Assembly (NCBI RefSeq): GCF_900115015.1
Contig: NZ_FOUZ01000001.1
Span: 124,001-188,000 of the forward strand
Direction: 5' to 3'
DNA from: Algoriella xinjiangensis
GTDB taxonomy: Bacteria > Bacteroidota > Bacteroidia > Flavobacteriales > Weeksellaceae
DNA: 64,000 bases
In this document: piece after piece, positions 17,890 through 28,414 of the stretch
Layout: every line of letters begins with the position of its first letter
How positions within the stretch are numbered: position 1 is the stretch's first letter
The notes under the pieces: model-generated
Databases searched by the model: none
Told to the model about the DNA's origin: nothing
What the model saw: the letters and a program-made list of their open reading frames with translations, nothing else
Program-made: the position numbers and the translations under genes

Positions 17890-17960
17890 AAAAAAAGGCG
17901 AGTTGCCCCACCTTGAATGTTTTCACAACGGAATAATCCTTATTGTGAGTTCCTTTCAGT
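17890..17960 (-). ncRNA. tracrRNA of the type II-C locus (copy 1)
   Basis: Read on the minus strand it begins ACTGAAAGGAACTCACAA, complementary to the first bases of the CRISPR repeat in the crRNA direction with two mismatches. It continues AAGGATTATTCCGTTGTG, with a GGA-UUAU-UCC nexus-like hairpin inside a CACAA/TTGTG stem. It ends in a terminator hairpin (stem GGTGG / TCGCC, 17897-17913 region) and seven T residues. A perfect -7 box TACATTTG (17970-17963) precedes it. Expected length is about 70 nt. It is divergent from cas9 and would pair with crRNA to guide Cas9; RNase III processing is known for the family. Confidence 0.85.
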
Positions 17961-17962
17961 TA

Positions 17963-17970
17963 CAAATGTA
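17963..17970 (-). promoter_or_regulatory. -7 element of tracrRNA copy 1
   Basis: The minus strand TACATTTG matches TAnnTTTG perfectly and lies 5 nt before the conserved GAAAGG of the tracrRNA. The same spacing is kept before tracrRNA copy 2. No convincing -33 TTG is seen. Confidence 0.65.
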
Positions 17971-17992
17971 AAATAAAAATTTAATCTGGAAT

Positions 17993-18006
17993 TACGGTTT
18001 CCCGTA
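17993..18006. promoter_or_regulatory. Short inverted repeat in the tracrRNA-cas9 divergent region
   Basis: TACGGTTTCCCGTA is a 5-bp inverted repeat around TTTC, placed between the tracrRNA promoter and the cas9 start. It could be an operator or part of a leader. Nothing else supports a function. Confidence 0.25.
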
Positions 18007-18062
18007 TTTCTGTAATTTATTTTATAGCTATATTGTGTTTTGTATAATTAATTGAATCATAG

Positions 18063-21000
18063 ATGAAAAATATATTAGGTTTAGATTTGGGAACCAACTC
18101 TATTGGTTGGGCGTTAATAAAACAAAACTTTGATAATAAAGAAGGTGAAATCCTTGGAATGGGAAGTCGAATTATTCCAATGTCGCAAGATATTTTGGGA
18201 GAATTCGGGCGAGGAAATTCTATTTCACAAACTGCCGAACGTACAGGTTATAGAGGTGTTCGGCGACTTCGTGAAAGACATTTATTAAGACGAGAACGTT
18301 TGCATCGTGTACTTCATTTATTAAATTTTCTTCCTAAACATTATAGTAATCAAATAGATTTTACCAAACGTTTTGGGCAATTTATTTCTGGAACTGAACC
18401 TAAGTTAGCTTATGATAAAGCATTTCTTTTTCAGAATTCATTTAATGAGATGTTGGAAGATTTTAAGCAAAATCAACCGCAGTTTTTAATTAATAGAAAA
18501 GGTGAAGAAGCTTTAATTCCTCACGATTGGACCATTTATTATTTGAGAAAAAAAGCTTTAATTCAGAAAATTGAGAAAGAAGAATTGGCGTGGATTATTC
18601 TCAATTTTAATCAAAAACGTGGTTATTATCAATTGAGAGGAGAAGATTTTGATGAAGAAAAAGATAAGCAATTTATTCAATTGAAAGTTGATAAAGTAAT
18701 TGATTCTGGAGATAAGATTAAGGATAAAATCTTGTATGATGTATATTTTGAAAACGGATGGAAATATGATAGGCAAATAGTAAAAACTGAGGATTGGATC
18801 GGTCGTACTAAAGAATTTATTGTAAGTGAATCATTGCTTAAGACGGGAGATATTAAAAGGACATTTAAAGCTGTTGATTCTGAAAAAGATTGGATAGCAA
18901 TTAAAACTAAAACGGAACAAGAAATCGACAATTCTCATAAAACTGTTGGAACTTATATTTACGAAAATCTGTTATTAGATCCGAAACAAAAGATAAAGGG
19001 AAAGTTAGTTCGAACTATTGAACGTAAGTTTTACAAAGACGAACTTAAACAAATATTAAATAAACAAGCGGAATTTCATTCAGAATTTAAAGATGAAAAT
19101 TTGTTGATGGATTGTGTGCGTGAATTGTATAAAAACAACGAACAACATCAGCAAATGCTTTATGGGAAAGACTTGGTGCATTTAATAATGGAAGACATTT
19201 TGTTTTATCAGCGTCCGTTGAAAAGTCAGAAATCAACCATTAGCAATTGTCCTTTGGAATCTCGAATTTATAAAGATAAAGATGGCAATGAAATTATTCA
19301 ACCCTTAAAAACCACTTCAAAATCCAATCCATATTATCAGGAATTTAGGTTGTTGCAATGGTTACAAAATTTGGTTATTTATAGAAATGACGATGATGCA
19401 AATGTAACGGCGGATTTTATTTCGAGCATTGAAGATAAAGAAGTTTTATTTGATTTTTTGAATAATAGAAAGGAAATTGAGCAAAAACAATTGATAGAAT
19501 TTTTGTTGAAGCATAAAAATGAAGGTAAAAAACTCGCAAAAGGCGAAACTGAAAAATACCGTTGGAATTATGTACAAGACAAAAAATATCCTTGCAATGA
19601 AACCAGAGGTTTAATAAAATCTCGTTTGGATAAAGTTGAAAATGCACCTTCGGATTTCTTAAATTCTGAAAATGAAATGGCTTTGTGGCACATTATCTAT
19701 TCGGTAAATGATAAAATTGAATACGAAAAAGCTTTACATAAGTTTGCCGAAAAACATCAATTAAATGTAATTGAATTTGTAGATTCGTTTAAGAAATTTC
19801 CGCCTTTTAAAAGTGATTACGGGAGTTTTTCTGAAAAAGCAATTAAGAAATTATTGCCTTTGATGCGTTTTGGAAAAGATTGGAATTACGATGCTATTCA
19901 AACTACTTCTAAAGATAGAATTGATAAAATTATTACAGGCGAATATGACGAGAAAATTAAAGATCGTGTTCGTGAAAAAGCACAACATTTAGCCACAGAA
20001 ACAGATTTTCAGAATTTGCCACTTTGGTTGGCTCAATATGTTGTTTACGGTCGTCATTCCGAAGCTTCGGTTGCTGGGAAATGGTCGTCTGTAAAAGATT
20101 TAGAAGATTTTTTGCAAGAGTTTAAACAACATTCTTTGCGAAATCCGATTGTAGAACAAGTGATTACGGAAACGTTGCGTGTGGTAAAAGACATTTGGCA
20201 ACAATACGGAAACGGTGCAAAAGATTTCTTTGATGAAATTCATATCGAACTGGGTCGAGAAATGAAAAATACCGCAGATGATCGCAAAAGTATGACCAAT
20301 CAAGTGACTGAAAACGAGAATACAAATCTGCGTTTGAAAGCTTTATTGGCAGAAATGGCAACGGATAATTCGGTTGAAAATGTACGTTCATATTCGCCAA
20401 GTCAATTGGATATTTTGAAAATTTATGAAGAAGGCGTATTGAACGCTGAAACAGAAATCGATGAAGAAATCTTAAAAATTAGTAAAACGGCACAACCTTC
20501 AAGCTCGGATTTGAAACGTTACAAACTTTGGTTAGAGCAGCGTTATCGTTCGCCTTATACTGGTCAAATGATTCCGTTGAATAAATTATTTACACACGAA
20601 TACGAGATTGAACATATCATTCCACAAAGTCGATATTTTGATGATAGTATGAGTAATAAAGTGATTTGCGAATCGGCTGTAAATAAATTAAAAGACAACC
20701 AAATTGGTTTGGCTTTCATTAAAAATCATCACGGAGAAGTTGTTGATTGTGGACACGGTAGAAAAGTAAAAATATTAGAAGTTCCAGATTACGAAGATTT
20801 TGTTAAGCAAAATTATAGTAAAAATAGAGGAAAACGTAATAAGTTAATGTTGGAAGAAATTCCAGAAAAAATGATTGAACGTCAATTGAATGACACACGT
20901 TACATCAGCAAATATATCAGTCAATTGCTTTCTAATATTGTTCGAGATGATAAAGCAGGAAGCAATGATGATGGTGTAAACTCTAAAAATATATTACCAG

Positions 21001-22364
21001 GAAACGGAAAAATAACCACTCGTTTAAAACAAGATTGGGGATTGAATGATGTTTGGAATGATTTGGTTTTACCACGTTTTGAACGAATGAATACTTTAAC
21101 CAATTCTACAGATTTCACAACTTGGAATGAAAATCATCAAAAGTTTTTACCAACCGTTCCGATTGAATTATCGAAAGGTTTTTCTAAAAAACGTATCGAC
21201 CATCGCCATCATGCTATGGATGCTTTGGTAATTGCTTGTGCAACGAGAGATCATATTAACTTACTAAATAATGAATCTGCAAAATCGGATACAAAAAGAT
21301 TTGATCTTAATCGTAAACTCCGCAAATACGAAAAAATAGCTTATGATGATACTAAAACTGGCAAAAGAATAGAGCGTGAAGTTCCAAAAGATTTCTTTAA
21401 ACCTTGGGAAAGTTTCACTGTTGATGCAAAAAATAAGTTAGATGGAATTGTGGTAAGTTTCAAGCAAAATACGCGTGTCATTAACAAAGCAACCAATTAT
21501 TACGAGAGTTACAAAGAAGAAAACGGAAATTTAAGAATTGGAAAAGATGGAAAACCTGTAAAAGGATTAATTTCTCAACAAGGAACAAATTGGGCGATTA
21601 GAAAACCGTTGCACAAAGAAACCGTTTCGGGTAAAGTACATCTAGATAGAATTAAAGTTGCAAAAGGGAAAATATTAACCGCAACACGTAAATCTTTAGA
21701 CAGTTCATTTACTGAAAAATCGATTGAATCTATTACTGATACTGGAATTCAAAAAATATTATTGAATTATTTAAAAGCAAAAGAGAATAAGCCAGAAATA
21801 GCTTTTTCGCCTGAAGGAATTGAAGAATTGAATCAAAATATTAGTCAATATAATGATGGGAAAAATCATCAACCTATTTTAAAAGTCAGAGTTTTCGAAC
21901 AAGGAAGTAAGTTTGCTTTGGGAGAAACGGGTAATAAAACAGATAAATTTGTTGAAGCAGCGAAAGGAACCAATCTTTTCTTCGGGGTTTATGCAGACAA
22001 AGACGGAAAACGCAGTTATGAAACCATTCCATTAAACGTAGTGGTTGAAAGACAAAAACAAGGATTAACATCTGTTCCAGAAACGAATGAAAAAGGACAT
22101 AATTTATTGTTTACATTATCTCCAAACGATTTGGTTTGTATTCCGAATGAAAATGATGATATAAATAATAAACAGGTTTATAAAGTTGTGAGTTTTTCAA
22201 CCTATCAATTGTTTTTTATTCGTCAAGATATTTCCGTTTCAATAGTTAACAAAGTTGAATTTTCTGCATTAAATAAAATGGAAAGGTCTATTGAAGGAAT
22301 TATGATTAAAGATATTTGTATCAAACTAAAAGTAGACCGTTTAGGAAATATTTCAAAAATGTAA
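18063..22364 (+). CDS. cas9: CRISPR-associated endonuclease Cas9 (type II-C)
   Basis: RNA-guided DNA endonuclease of 1433 residues, the large Bacteroidota form of subtype II-C. RuvC-I is at the N-terminus (LGLDLGTNSIGWAL, Asp8), followed by the Arg-rich bridge helix (about 60-90). RuvC-II carries IHIELGREM (Glu729). The HNH domain has YEIEHIIPQS (His851) and downstream Asn residues. RuvC-III has HRHHAMDALVIA (His1050, Asp1053). A C-terminal PAM-interacting region follows. All catalytic residues are present, so an active nuclease is expected. It starts the cas9-cas1-cas2 operon and has no csn2 or cas4 neighbour, hence II-C. Confidence 0.96.
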   Translation: MKNILGLDLGTNSIGWALIKQNFDNKEGEILGMGSRIIPMSQDILGEFGRGNSISQTAERTGYRGVRRLRERHLLRRERLHRVLHLLNFLPKHYSNQIDFTKRFGQFISGTEPKLAYDKAFLFQNSFNEMLEDFKQNQPQFLINRKGEEALIPHDWTIYYLRKKALIQKIEKEELAWIILNFNQKRGYYQLRGEDFDEEKDKQFIQLKVDKVIDSGDKIKDKILYDVYFENGWKYDRQIVKTEDWIGRTKEFIVSESLLKTGDIKRTFKAVDSEKDWIAIKTKTEQEIDNSHKTVGTYIYENLLLDPKQKIKGKLVRTIERKFYKDELKQILNKQAEFHSEFKDENLLMDCVRELYKNNEQHQQMLYGKDLVHLIMEDILFYQRPLKSQKSTISNCPLESRIYKDKDGNEIIQPLKTTSKSNPYYQEFRLLQWLQNLVIYRNDDDANVTADFISSIEDKEVLFDFLNNRKEIEQKQLIEFLLKHKNEGKKLAKGETEKYRWNYVQDKKYPCNETRGLIKSRLDKVENAPSDFLNSENEMALWHIIYSVNDKIEYEKALHKFAEKHQLNVIEFVDSFKKFPPFKSDYGSFSEKAIKKLLPLMRFGKDWNYDAIQTTSKDRIDKIITGEYDEKIKDRVREKAQHLATETDFQNLPLWLAQYVVYGRHSEASVAGKWSSVKDLEDFLQEFKQHSLRNPIVEQVITETLRVVKDIWQQYGNGAKDFFDEIHIELGREMKNTADDRKSMTNQVTENENTNLRLKALLAEMATDNSVENVRSYSPSQLDILKIYEEGVLNAETEIDEEILKISKTAQPSSSDLKRYKLWLEQRYRSPYTGQMIPLNKLFTHEYEIEHIIPQSRYFDDSMSNKVICESAVNKLKDNQIGLAFIKNHHGEVVDCGHGRKVKILEVPDYEDFVKQNYSKNRGKRNKLMLEEIPEKMIERQLNDTRYISKYISQLLSNIVRDDKAGSNDDGVNSKNILPGNGKITTRLKQDWGLNDVWNDLVLPRFERMNTLTNSTDFTTWNENHQKFLPTVPIELSKGFSKKRIDHRHHAMDALVIACATRDHINLLNNESAKSDTKRFDLNRKLRKYEKIAYDDTKTGKRIEREVPKDFFKPWESFTVDAKNKLDGIVVSFKQNTRVINKATNYYESYKEENGNLRIGKDGKPVKGLISQQGTNWAIRKPLHKETVSGKVHLDRIKVAKGKILTATRKSLDSSFTEKSIESITDTGIQKILLNYLKAKENKPEIAFSPEGIEELNQNISQYNDGKNHQPILKVRVFEQGSKFALGETGNKTDKFVEAAKGTNLFFGVYADKDGKRSYETIPLNVVVERQKQGLTSVPETNEKGHNLLFTLSPNDLVCIPNENDDINNKQVYKVVSFSTYQLFFIRQDISVSIVNKVEFSALNKMERSIEGIMIKDICIKLKVDRLGNISKM

Positions 22365-22368
22365 CATT

Positions 22369-23594
<1,226 letters not shown>

Positions 23595-23602
23595 TAGAAA
23601 TG

Positions 23603-23643
23603 AAAAAAATCCTATGTTTTTATAATTACATAGGATTTTTTAT
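23603..23643 (+). terminator. Intrinsic terminator of the cas operon
   Basis: AAAAAATCCTATG / CATAGGATTTTTT around an A+T loop. It separates cas transcription from the array, which is transcribed toward it from the other side. Confidence 0.85.
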
Positions 23644-23645
23644 TG

Positions 23646-23704
23646 TTTTTTTAATTCTATTCAACCTCTGTAATCCACTCCTAGAGCGGAGAAATTAAAT
23701 TGAG
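23646..23704. other. Short cas-proximal flank of the CRISPR array (candidate leader)
   Basis: About 60 bp between the cas2 terminator and the first repeat, A+T-rich, with a small hairpin CTCCTAGAGCGGAG near 23680. The degenerate repeat is at the opposite end, so new spacers are probably inserted here. If crRNAs are made leftward, this flank lies downstream of transcription. Inference from array polarity only. Confidence 0.4.
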
Positions 23705-23751
23705 GTTGAAAGAACTTCGGTAAAAATACCAAATTGAAAGGAATTCACAAC
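23705..23751 (-). promoter_or_regulatory. Candidate promoter inside the CRISPR repeat (first of 58 copies)
   Basis: In the crRNA direction the repeat has TTG at positions 2-4 and TATTTTTA at 24-31, separated by 19 nt. This matches the Bacteroidota arrangement TTG-N19-TAnnTTTG except for the last base of the -7 box. Initiation would fall near repeat position 36-40, so each spacer could be transcribed from the preceding repeat, as is known for Neisseria type II-C arrays. Present in every repeat; shown here for the first. Confidence 0.45.
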
Positions 23752-26700
23752 GGTAAATTTAGATATATTTTTTATAATATCGTTGAAAGAACTTCGGTAA
23801 AAATACCAAATTGAAAGGAATTCACAACGCCCAAACGCCGTTTTTAAATATTGTTCTTGTTGAAAGAACTTCGGTAAAAATACCAAATTGAAAGGAATTC
23901 ACAACAGTATTCATTAAAAGCATACGGATTATGAAGTTGAAAGAACTTCGGTAAAAATACCAAATTGAAAGGAATTCACAACATTCCTACATTACCACTC
24001 CATCCGCTACCTGTTGAAAGAACTTCGGTAAAAATACCAAATTGAAAGGAATTCACAACACCAACTTTTTTTACTTCGTGTTGGTTGTAGTTGAAAGAAC
24101 TTCGGTAAAAATACCAAATTGAAAGGAATTCACAACTGATTGATCTAGCAAAAGTGGACGAAATCTGTTGAAAGAACTTCGGTAAAAATACCAAATTGAA
24201 AGGAATTCACAACCGAAATAGCGTGTGAAAAAGAAGTTTGGAAGTTGAAAGAACTTCGGTAAAAATACCAAATTGAAAGGAATTCACAACCAGAAGCATA
24301 CGCTGGAGGAAATCCAAAAAGTTGAAAGAACTTCGGTAAAAATACCAAATTGAAAGGAATTCACAACATGAAACTGCAGCTAAAACAATGCGAGAAGGTT
24401 GAAAGAACTTCGGTAAAAATACCAAATTGAAAGGAATTCACAACCAGAAGCATACGCTGGAGGAAATCCAAAAAGTTGAAAGAACTTCGGTAAAAATACC
24501 AAATTGAAAGGAATTCACAACAAAGGCTCATCAACCTTATTCATACGCAAGGTTGAAAGAACTTCGGTAAAAATACCAAATTGAAAGGAATTCACAACCG
24601 ATTGTTGTAACTTCTAAATCACTTGTTGGTTGAAAGAACTTCGGTAAAAATACCAAATTGAAAGGAATTCACAACGCACATTGGTTTAGCTTTGGCGTCG
24701 GAGTTGTTGAAAGAACTTCGGTAAAAATACCAAATTGAAAGGAATTCACAACTTAGATCAAGACGTTTATTCTGCTTCTGTTGTTGAAAGAACTTCGGTA
24801 AAAATACCAAATTGAAAGGAATTCACAACGCATTAGGGTTAGAAGGTGCTAAAATAACAGTTGAAAGAACTTCGGTAAAAATACCAAATTGAAAGGAATT
24901 CACAACGCAATACCAGCCGTTATACTTCCTTGACCTGTTGAAAGAACTTCGGTAAAAATACCAAATTGAAAGGAATTCACAACAATGGACAACTCCTCAA
25001 GAAAATCAAATACGTTGAAAGAACTTCGGTAAAAATACCAAATTGAAAGGAATTCACAACTAAGGGTTTTATGTTATTTAAATGGAAAAGGTTGAAAGAA
25101 CTTCGGTAAAAATACCAAATTGAAAGGAATTCACAACGAAATATTATCGTCATTACTTCCATAGTGCGTTGAAAGAACTTCGGTAAAAATACCAAATTGA
25201 AAGGAATTCACAACATTAAATCGTTATAAAAATCAACAATTGGTGTTGAAAGAACTTCGGTAAAAATACCAAATTGAAAGGAATTCACAACAGGATATGG
25301 AGTGCCGAGAAATTAGAATTAGTTGAAAGAACTTCGGTAAAAATACCAAATTGAAAGGAATTCACAACTATATGATATTCCTAAAGAATTATTTGATAGT
25401 TGAAAGAACTTCGGTAAAAATACCAAATTGAAAGGAATTCACAACAACCAAGCGAATCATTTGAAAATGAAGCAAGTTGAAAGAACTTCGGTAAAAATAC
25501 CAAATTGAAAGGAATTCACAACAACACGTTAACTGCTCTTCCTTAGACAATAGTTGAAAGAACTTCGGTAAAAATACCAAATTGAAAGGAATTCACAACA
25601 TAAATTACTCACTAAATTACCAACCATACGTTGAAAGAACTTCGGTAAAAATACCAAATTGAAAGGAATTCACAACACCAATTGAAACAGATAAGGAAAC
25701 CATTGAGTTGAAAGAACTTCGGTAAAAATACCAAATTGAAAGGAATTCACAACAATTTAATCTAATTTAAATTTATAATTTAAGTTGAAAGAACTTCGGT
25801 AAAAATACCAAATTGAAAGGAATTCACAACTAGAATTAAAATACATTAAACGTCTTGAAGGTTGAAAGAACTTCGGTAAAAATACCAAATTGAAAGGAAT
25901 TCACAACGTAATGGATAAAATTATACAAACCGCTTATGTTGAAAGAACTTCGGTAAAAATACCAAATTGAAAGGAATTCACAACTCGTAAATATATTGTG
26001 TTAAGTATGCTTGAGTTGAAAGAACTTCGGTAAAAATACCAAATTGAAAGGAATTCACAACTGTATATAGCCTCCGACCAGCTTAATTGCAGTTGAAAGA
26101 ACTTCGGTAAAAATACCAAATTGAAAGGAATTCACAACAACTGCAAAACGTTTAAGTTGTGACATAAAGTTGAAAGAACTTCGGTAAAAATACCAAATTG
26201 AAAGGAATTCACAACAAACACAAGTACCTACAGGTATTACTTTTCGTTGAAAGAACTTCGGTAAAAATACCAAATTGAAAGGAATTCACAACACGGGGTT
26301 ATGGATAATAACGTTGAAGATGGTTGAAAGAACTTCGGTAAAAATACCAAATTGAAAGGAATTCACAACAATGTTATAGTACAATTATTTTTTTCTCCTG
26401 TTGAAAGAACTTCGGTAAAAATACCAAATTGAAAGGAATTCACAACCAGCCAGATGGAGCTATATTCCAAGCGTGGGTTGAAAGAACTTCGGTAAAAATA
26501 CCAAATTGAAAGGAATTCACAACTACTTATAATTAATATCCGTAGCTAATTGTGTTGAAAGAACTTCGGTAAAAATACCAAATTGAAAGGAATTCACAAC
26601 ACTGCGATTTGATCTGCTGTATCATCTTTTGTTGAAAGAACTTCGGTAAAAATACCAAATTGAAAGGAATTCACAACTGGGAGCAACCCGAAAATGAATG

Positions 26701-28170
26701 TGCGAATGTTGAAAGAACTTCGGTAAAAATACCAAATTGAAAGGAATTCACAACTATTTGCTTTTTCGTAAGTGTCTTTTTTAGGTTGAAAGAACTTCGG
26801 TAAAAATACCAAATTGAAAGGAATTCACAACTATTTTTAAGCTGGTCCATTAAGTAATTATGTTGAAAGAACTTCGGTAAAAATACCAAATTGAAAGGAA
26901 TTCACAACTAAAGATGCTTCTATAATTATGCTTTGGAAGTTGAAAGAACTTCGGTAAAAATACCAAATTGAAAGGAATTCACAACGAGGAATAACAATTG
27001 TAGGAATACCACCTAGTTGAAAGAACTTCGGTAAAAATACCAAATTGAAAGGAATTCACAACCAGGATTGCTAGTAAAAGCTATCTCGTCAAGTTGAAAG
27101 AACTTCGGTAAAAATACCAAATTGAAAGGAATTCACAACTAAGATTAACGTAACTGCTGTGTCACCTATGTTGAAAGAACTTCGGTAAAAATACCAAATT
27201 GAAAGGAATTCACAACCGGAGGTTTTGAAAGATGTAGAGTGATTGAGTTGAAAGAACTTCGGTAAAAATACCAAATTGAAAGGAATTCACAACGGCTCTG
27301 AGAACGCTTATTTTAGATATCGTGTTGAAAGAACTTCGGTAAAAATACCAAATTGAAAGGAATTCACAACTCAACTTGTCGAGAATATAAAATAGATTCA
27401 GTTGAAAGAACTTCGGTAAAAATACCAAATTGAAAGGAATTCACAACAATAAATCGTGTTCTTTGTCAGCATATAGTGTTGAAAGAACTTCGGTAAAAAT
27501 ACCAAATTGAAAGGAATTCACAACACCCGAATACTGCTTATAAGCTTGCATTAAGTTGAAAGAACTTCGGTAAAAATACCAAATTGAAAGGAATTCACAA
27601 CTAGTGTTGTTTTCTTTAATTAACCTATCAAGTTGAAAGAACTTCGGTAAAAATACCAAATTGAAAGGAATTCACAACAACCAATAATCATGTTCTTTTT
27701 TTGAAGCTGTTGAAAGAACTTCGGTAAAAATACCAAATTGAAAGGAATTCACAACTGCGTGATGTATCTGATTACTATAAGCCTAGTTGAAAGAACTTCG
27801 GTAAAAATACCAAATTGAAAGGAATTCACAACCACATTGAAAGGTGAAAGAAAAATCATTCAGTTGAAAGAACTTCGGTAAAAATACCAAATTGAAAGGA
27901 ATTCACAACCCATTTACATAGTTAAATGAATATATTATTGTTGAAAGAACTTCGGTAAAAATACCAAATTGAAAGGAATTCACAACTATTTACCCATTGG
28001 ATTAGAGGCTCTATAGGTTGAAAGAACTTCGGTAAAAATACCAAATTGAAAGGAATTCACAACACTATTCAGCAAAAAGATTATTACAAGTCTGTTGAAA
28101 GAACTTCGGTAAAAATACCAAATTGAAAGGAATTCACAACTGTAAATAGCTTCTCCAGTTAAAGGAGTTG
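23705..28170 (-). CRISPR. Type II-C CRISPR array, 58 repeats of 47 nt with 30-nt spacers
   Basis: The repeat on the plus strand starts GTTGAAAGAACTTCGG and ends GAAAGGAATTCACAAC, 47 nt long. The period is exactly 77 nt from the first repeat (23705) to the last intact one (28094), giving 58 intact repeats, all identical where I read them, and 58 spacers. tracrRNA complementarity shows that crRNA is the minus strand, so the array is transcribed toward cas2. Each repeat contains a GGTA-AAAA-TACC dyad and a GTTG/CAAC terminal inverted repeat. Spacers 8 and 10 (24291-24320 and 24445-24474) are identical. Confidence 0.98.
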
Positions 28171-28217
28171 GTTGAAAGAACTTCGGTAAAATTGTACCAA
28201 ACCAAGTTCTTTCAAAT
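28171..28217. repeat. Degenerate terminal CRISPR repeat with a palindromic second half
   Basis: The first 20 bases equal the repeat, then the sequence diverges. The second half contains AAGTTCTTTCAA, the exact inverse complement of TTGAAAGAACTT in the first half, so the unit can form a 12-bp hairpin. This marks the cas-distal and probably oldest end of the array, which is the 5' end of the pre-crRNA. Confidence 0.7.
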
Positions 28218-28283
28218 CCAATTGCATTTGACTTTAATCAATTTGACAATGATGATGTTGCTATTCAAAATTTGAAGATTTGA
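28176..28283 (+). pseudogene. Possible C-terminal gene remnant fused to the array end
   Basis: An open frame of 35 codons runs from inside the degenerate repeat to TGA at 28281. It reads KIVPNQVLSNPIAFDFN and then a QFDNDDVAIQNLKI end, which has normal protein-like composition. No start codon or upstream part is present, and a stop occurs just before it. It could be the tail of a gene truncated when the array was installed. No family recognised, and the frame may be chance. Confidence 0.3.
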
Positions 28284-28383
28284 AATTTGTAATTAAAATT
28301 AAGAAAATAGTATATACTGACGAATCTATTTTTAGAGTAAATAATATTTTTAAAATTTAGTCTAAAAAAATTAGTACAAAAAG

Positions 28384-28414
28384 AACCCTCAATTAAGTAA
28401 ATTGAGGGTTTTAT
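28384..28414 (-). terminator. Intrinsic terminator of the LysE-like gene
   Basis: ACCCTCAATT / AATTGAGGGT with loop AAGTA. T residues follow on both strands; it lies directly at the end of the minus-strand gene and upstream of the array's transcription. Confidence 0.7.

Noticed and set aside
23695-27659. Many minus-strand open frames of 61-72 codons sharing the same start (MVFLPKFFQ) and NSFQFGIFTEVL
   Set aside because: They are translations of the CRISPR repeat with different spacers between. The shared peptide is the repeat; they are not a protein family.
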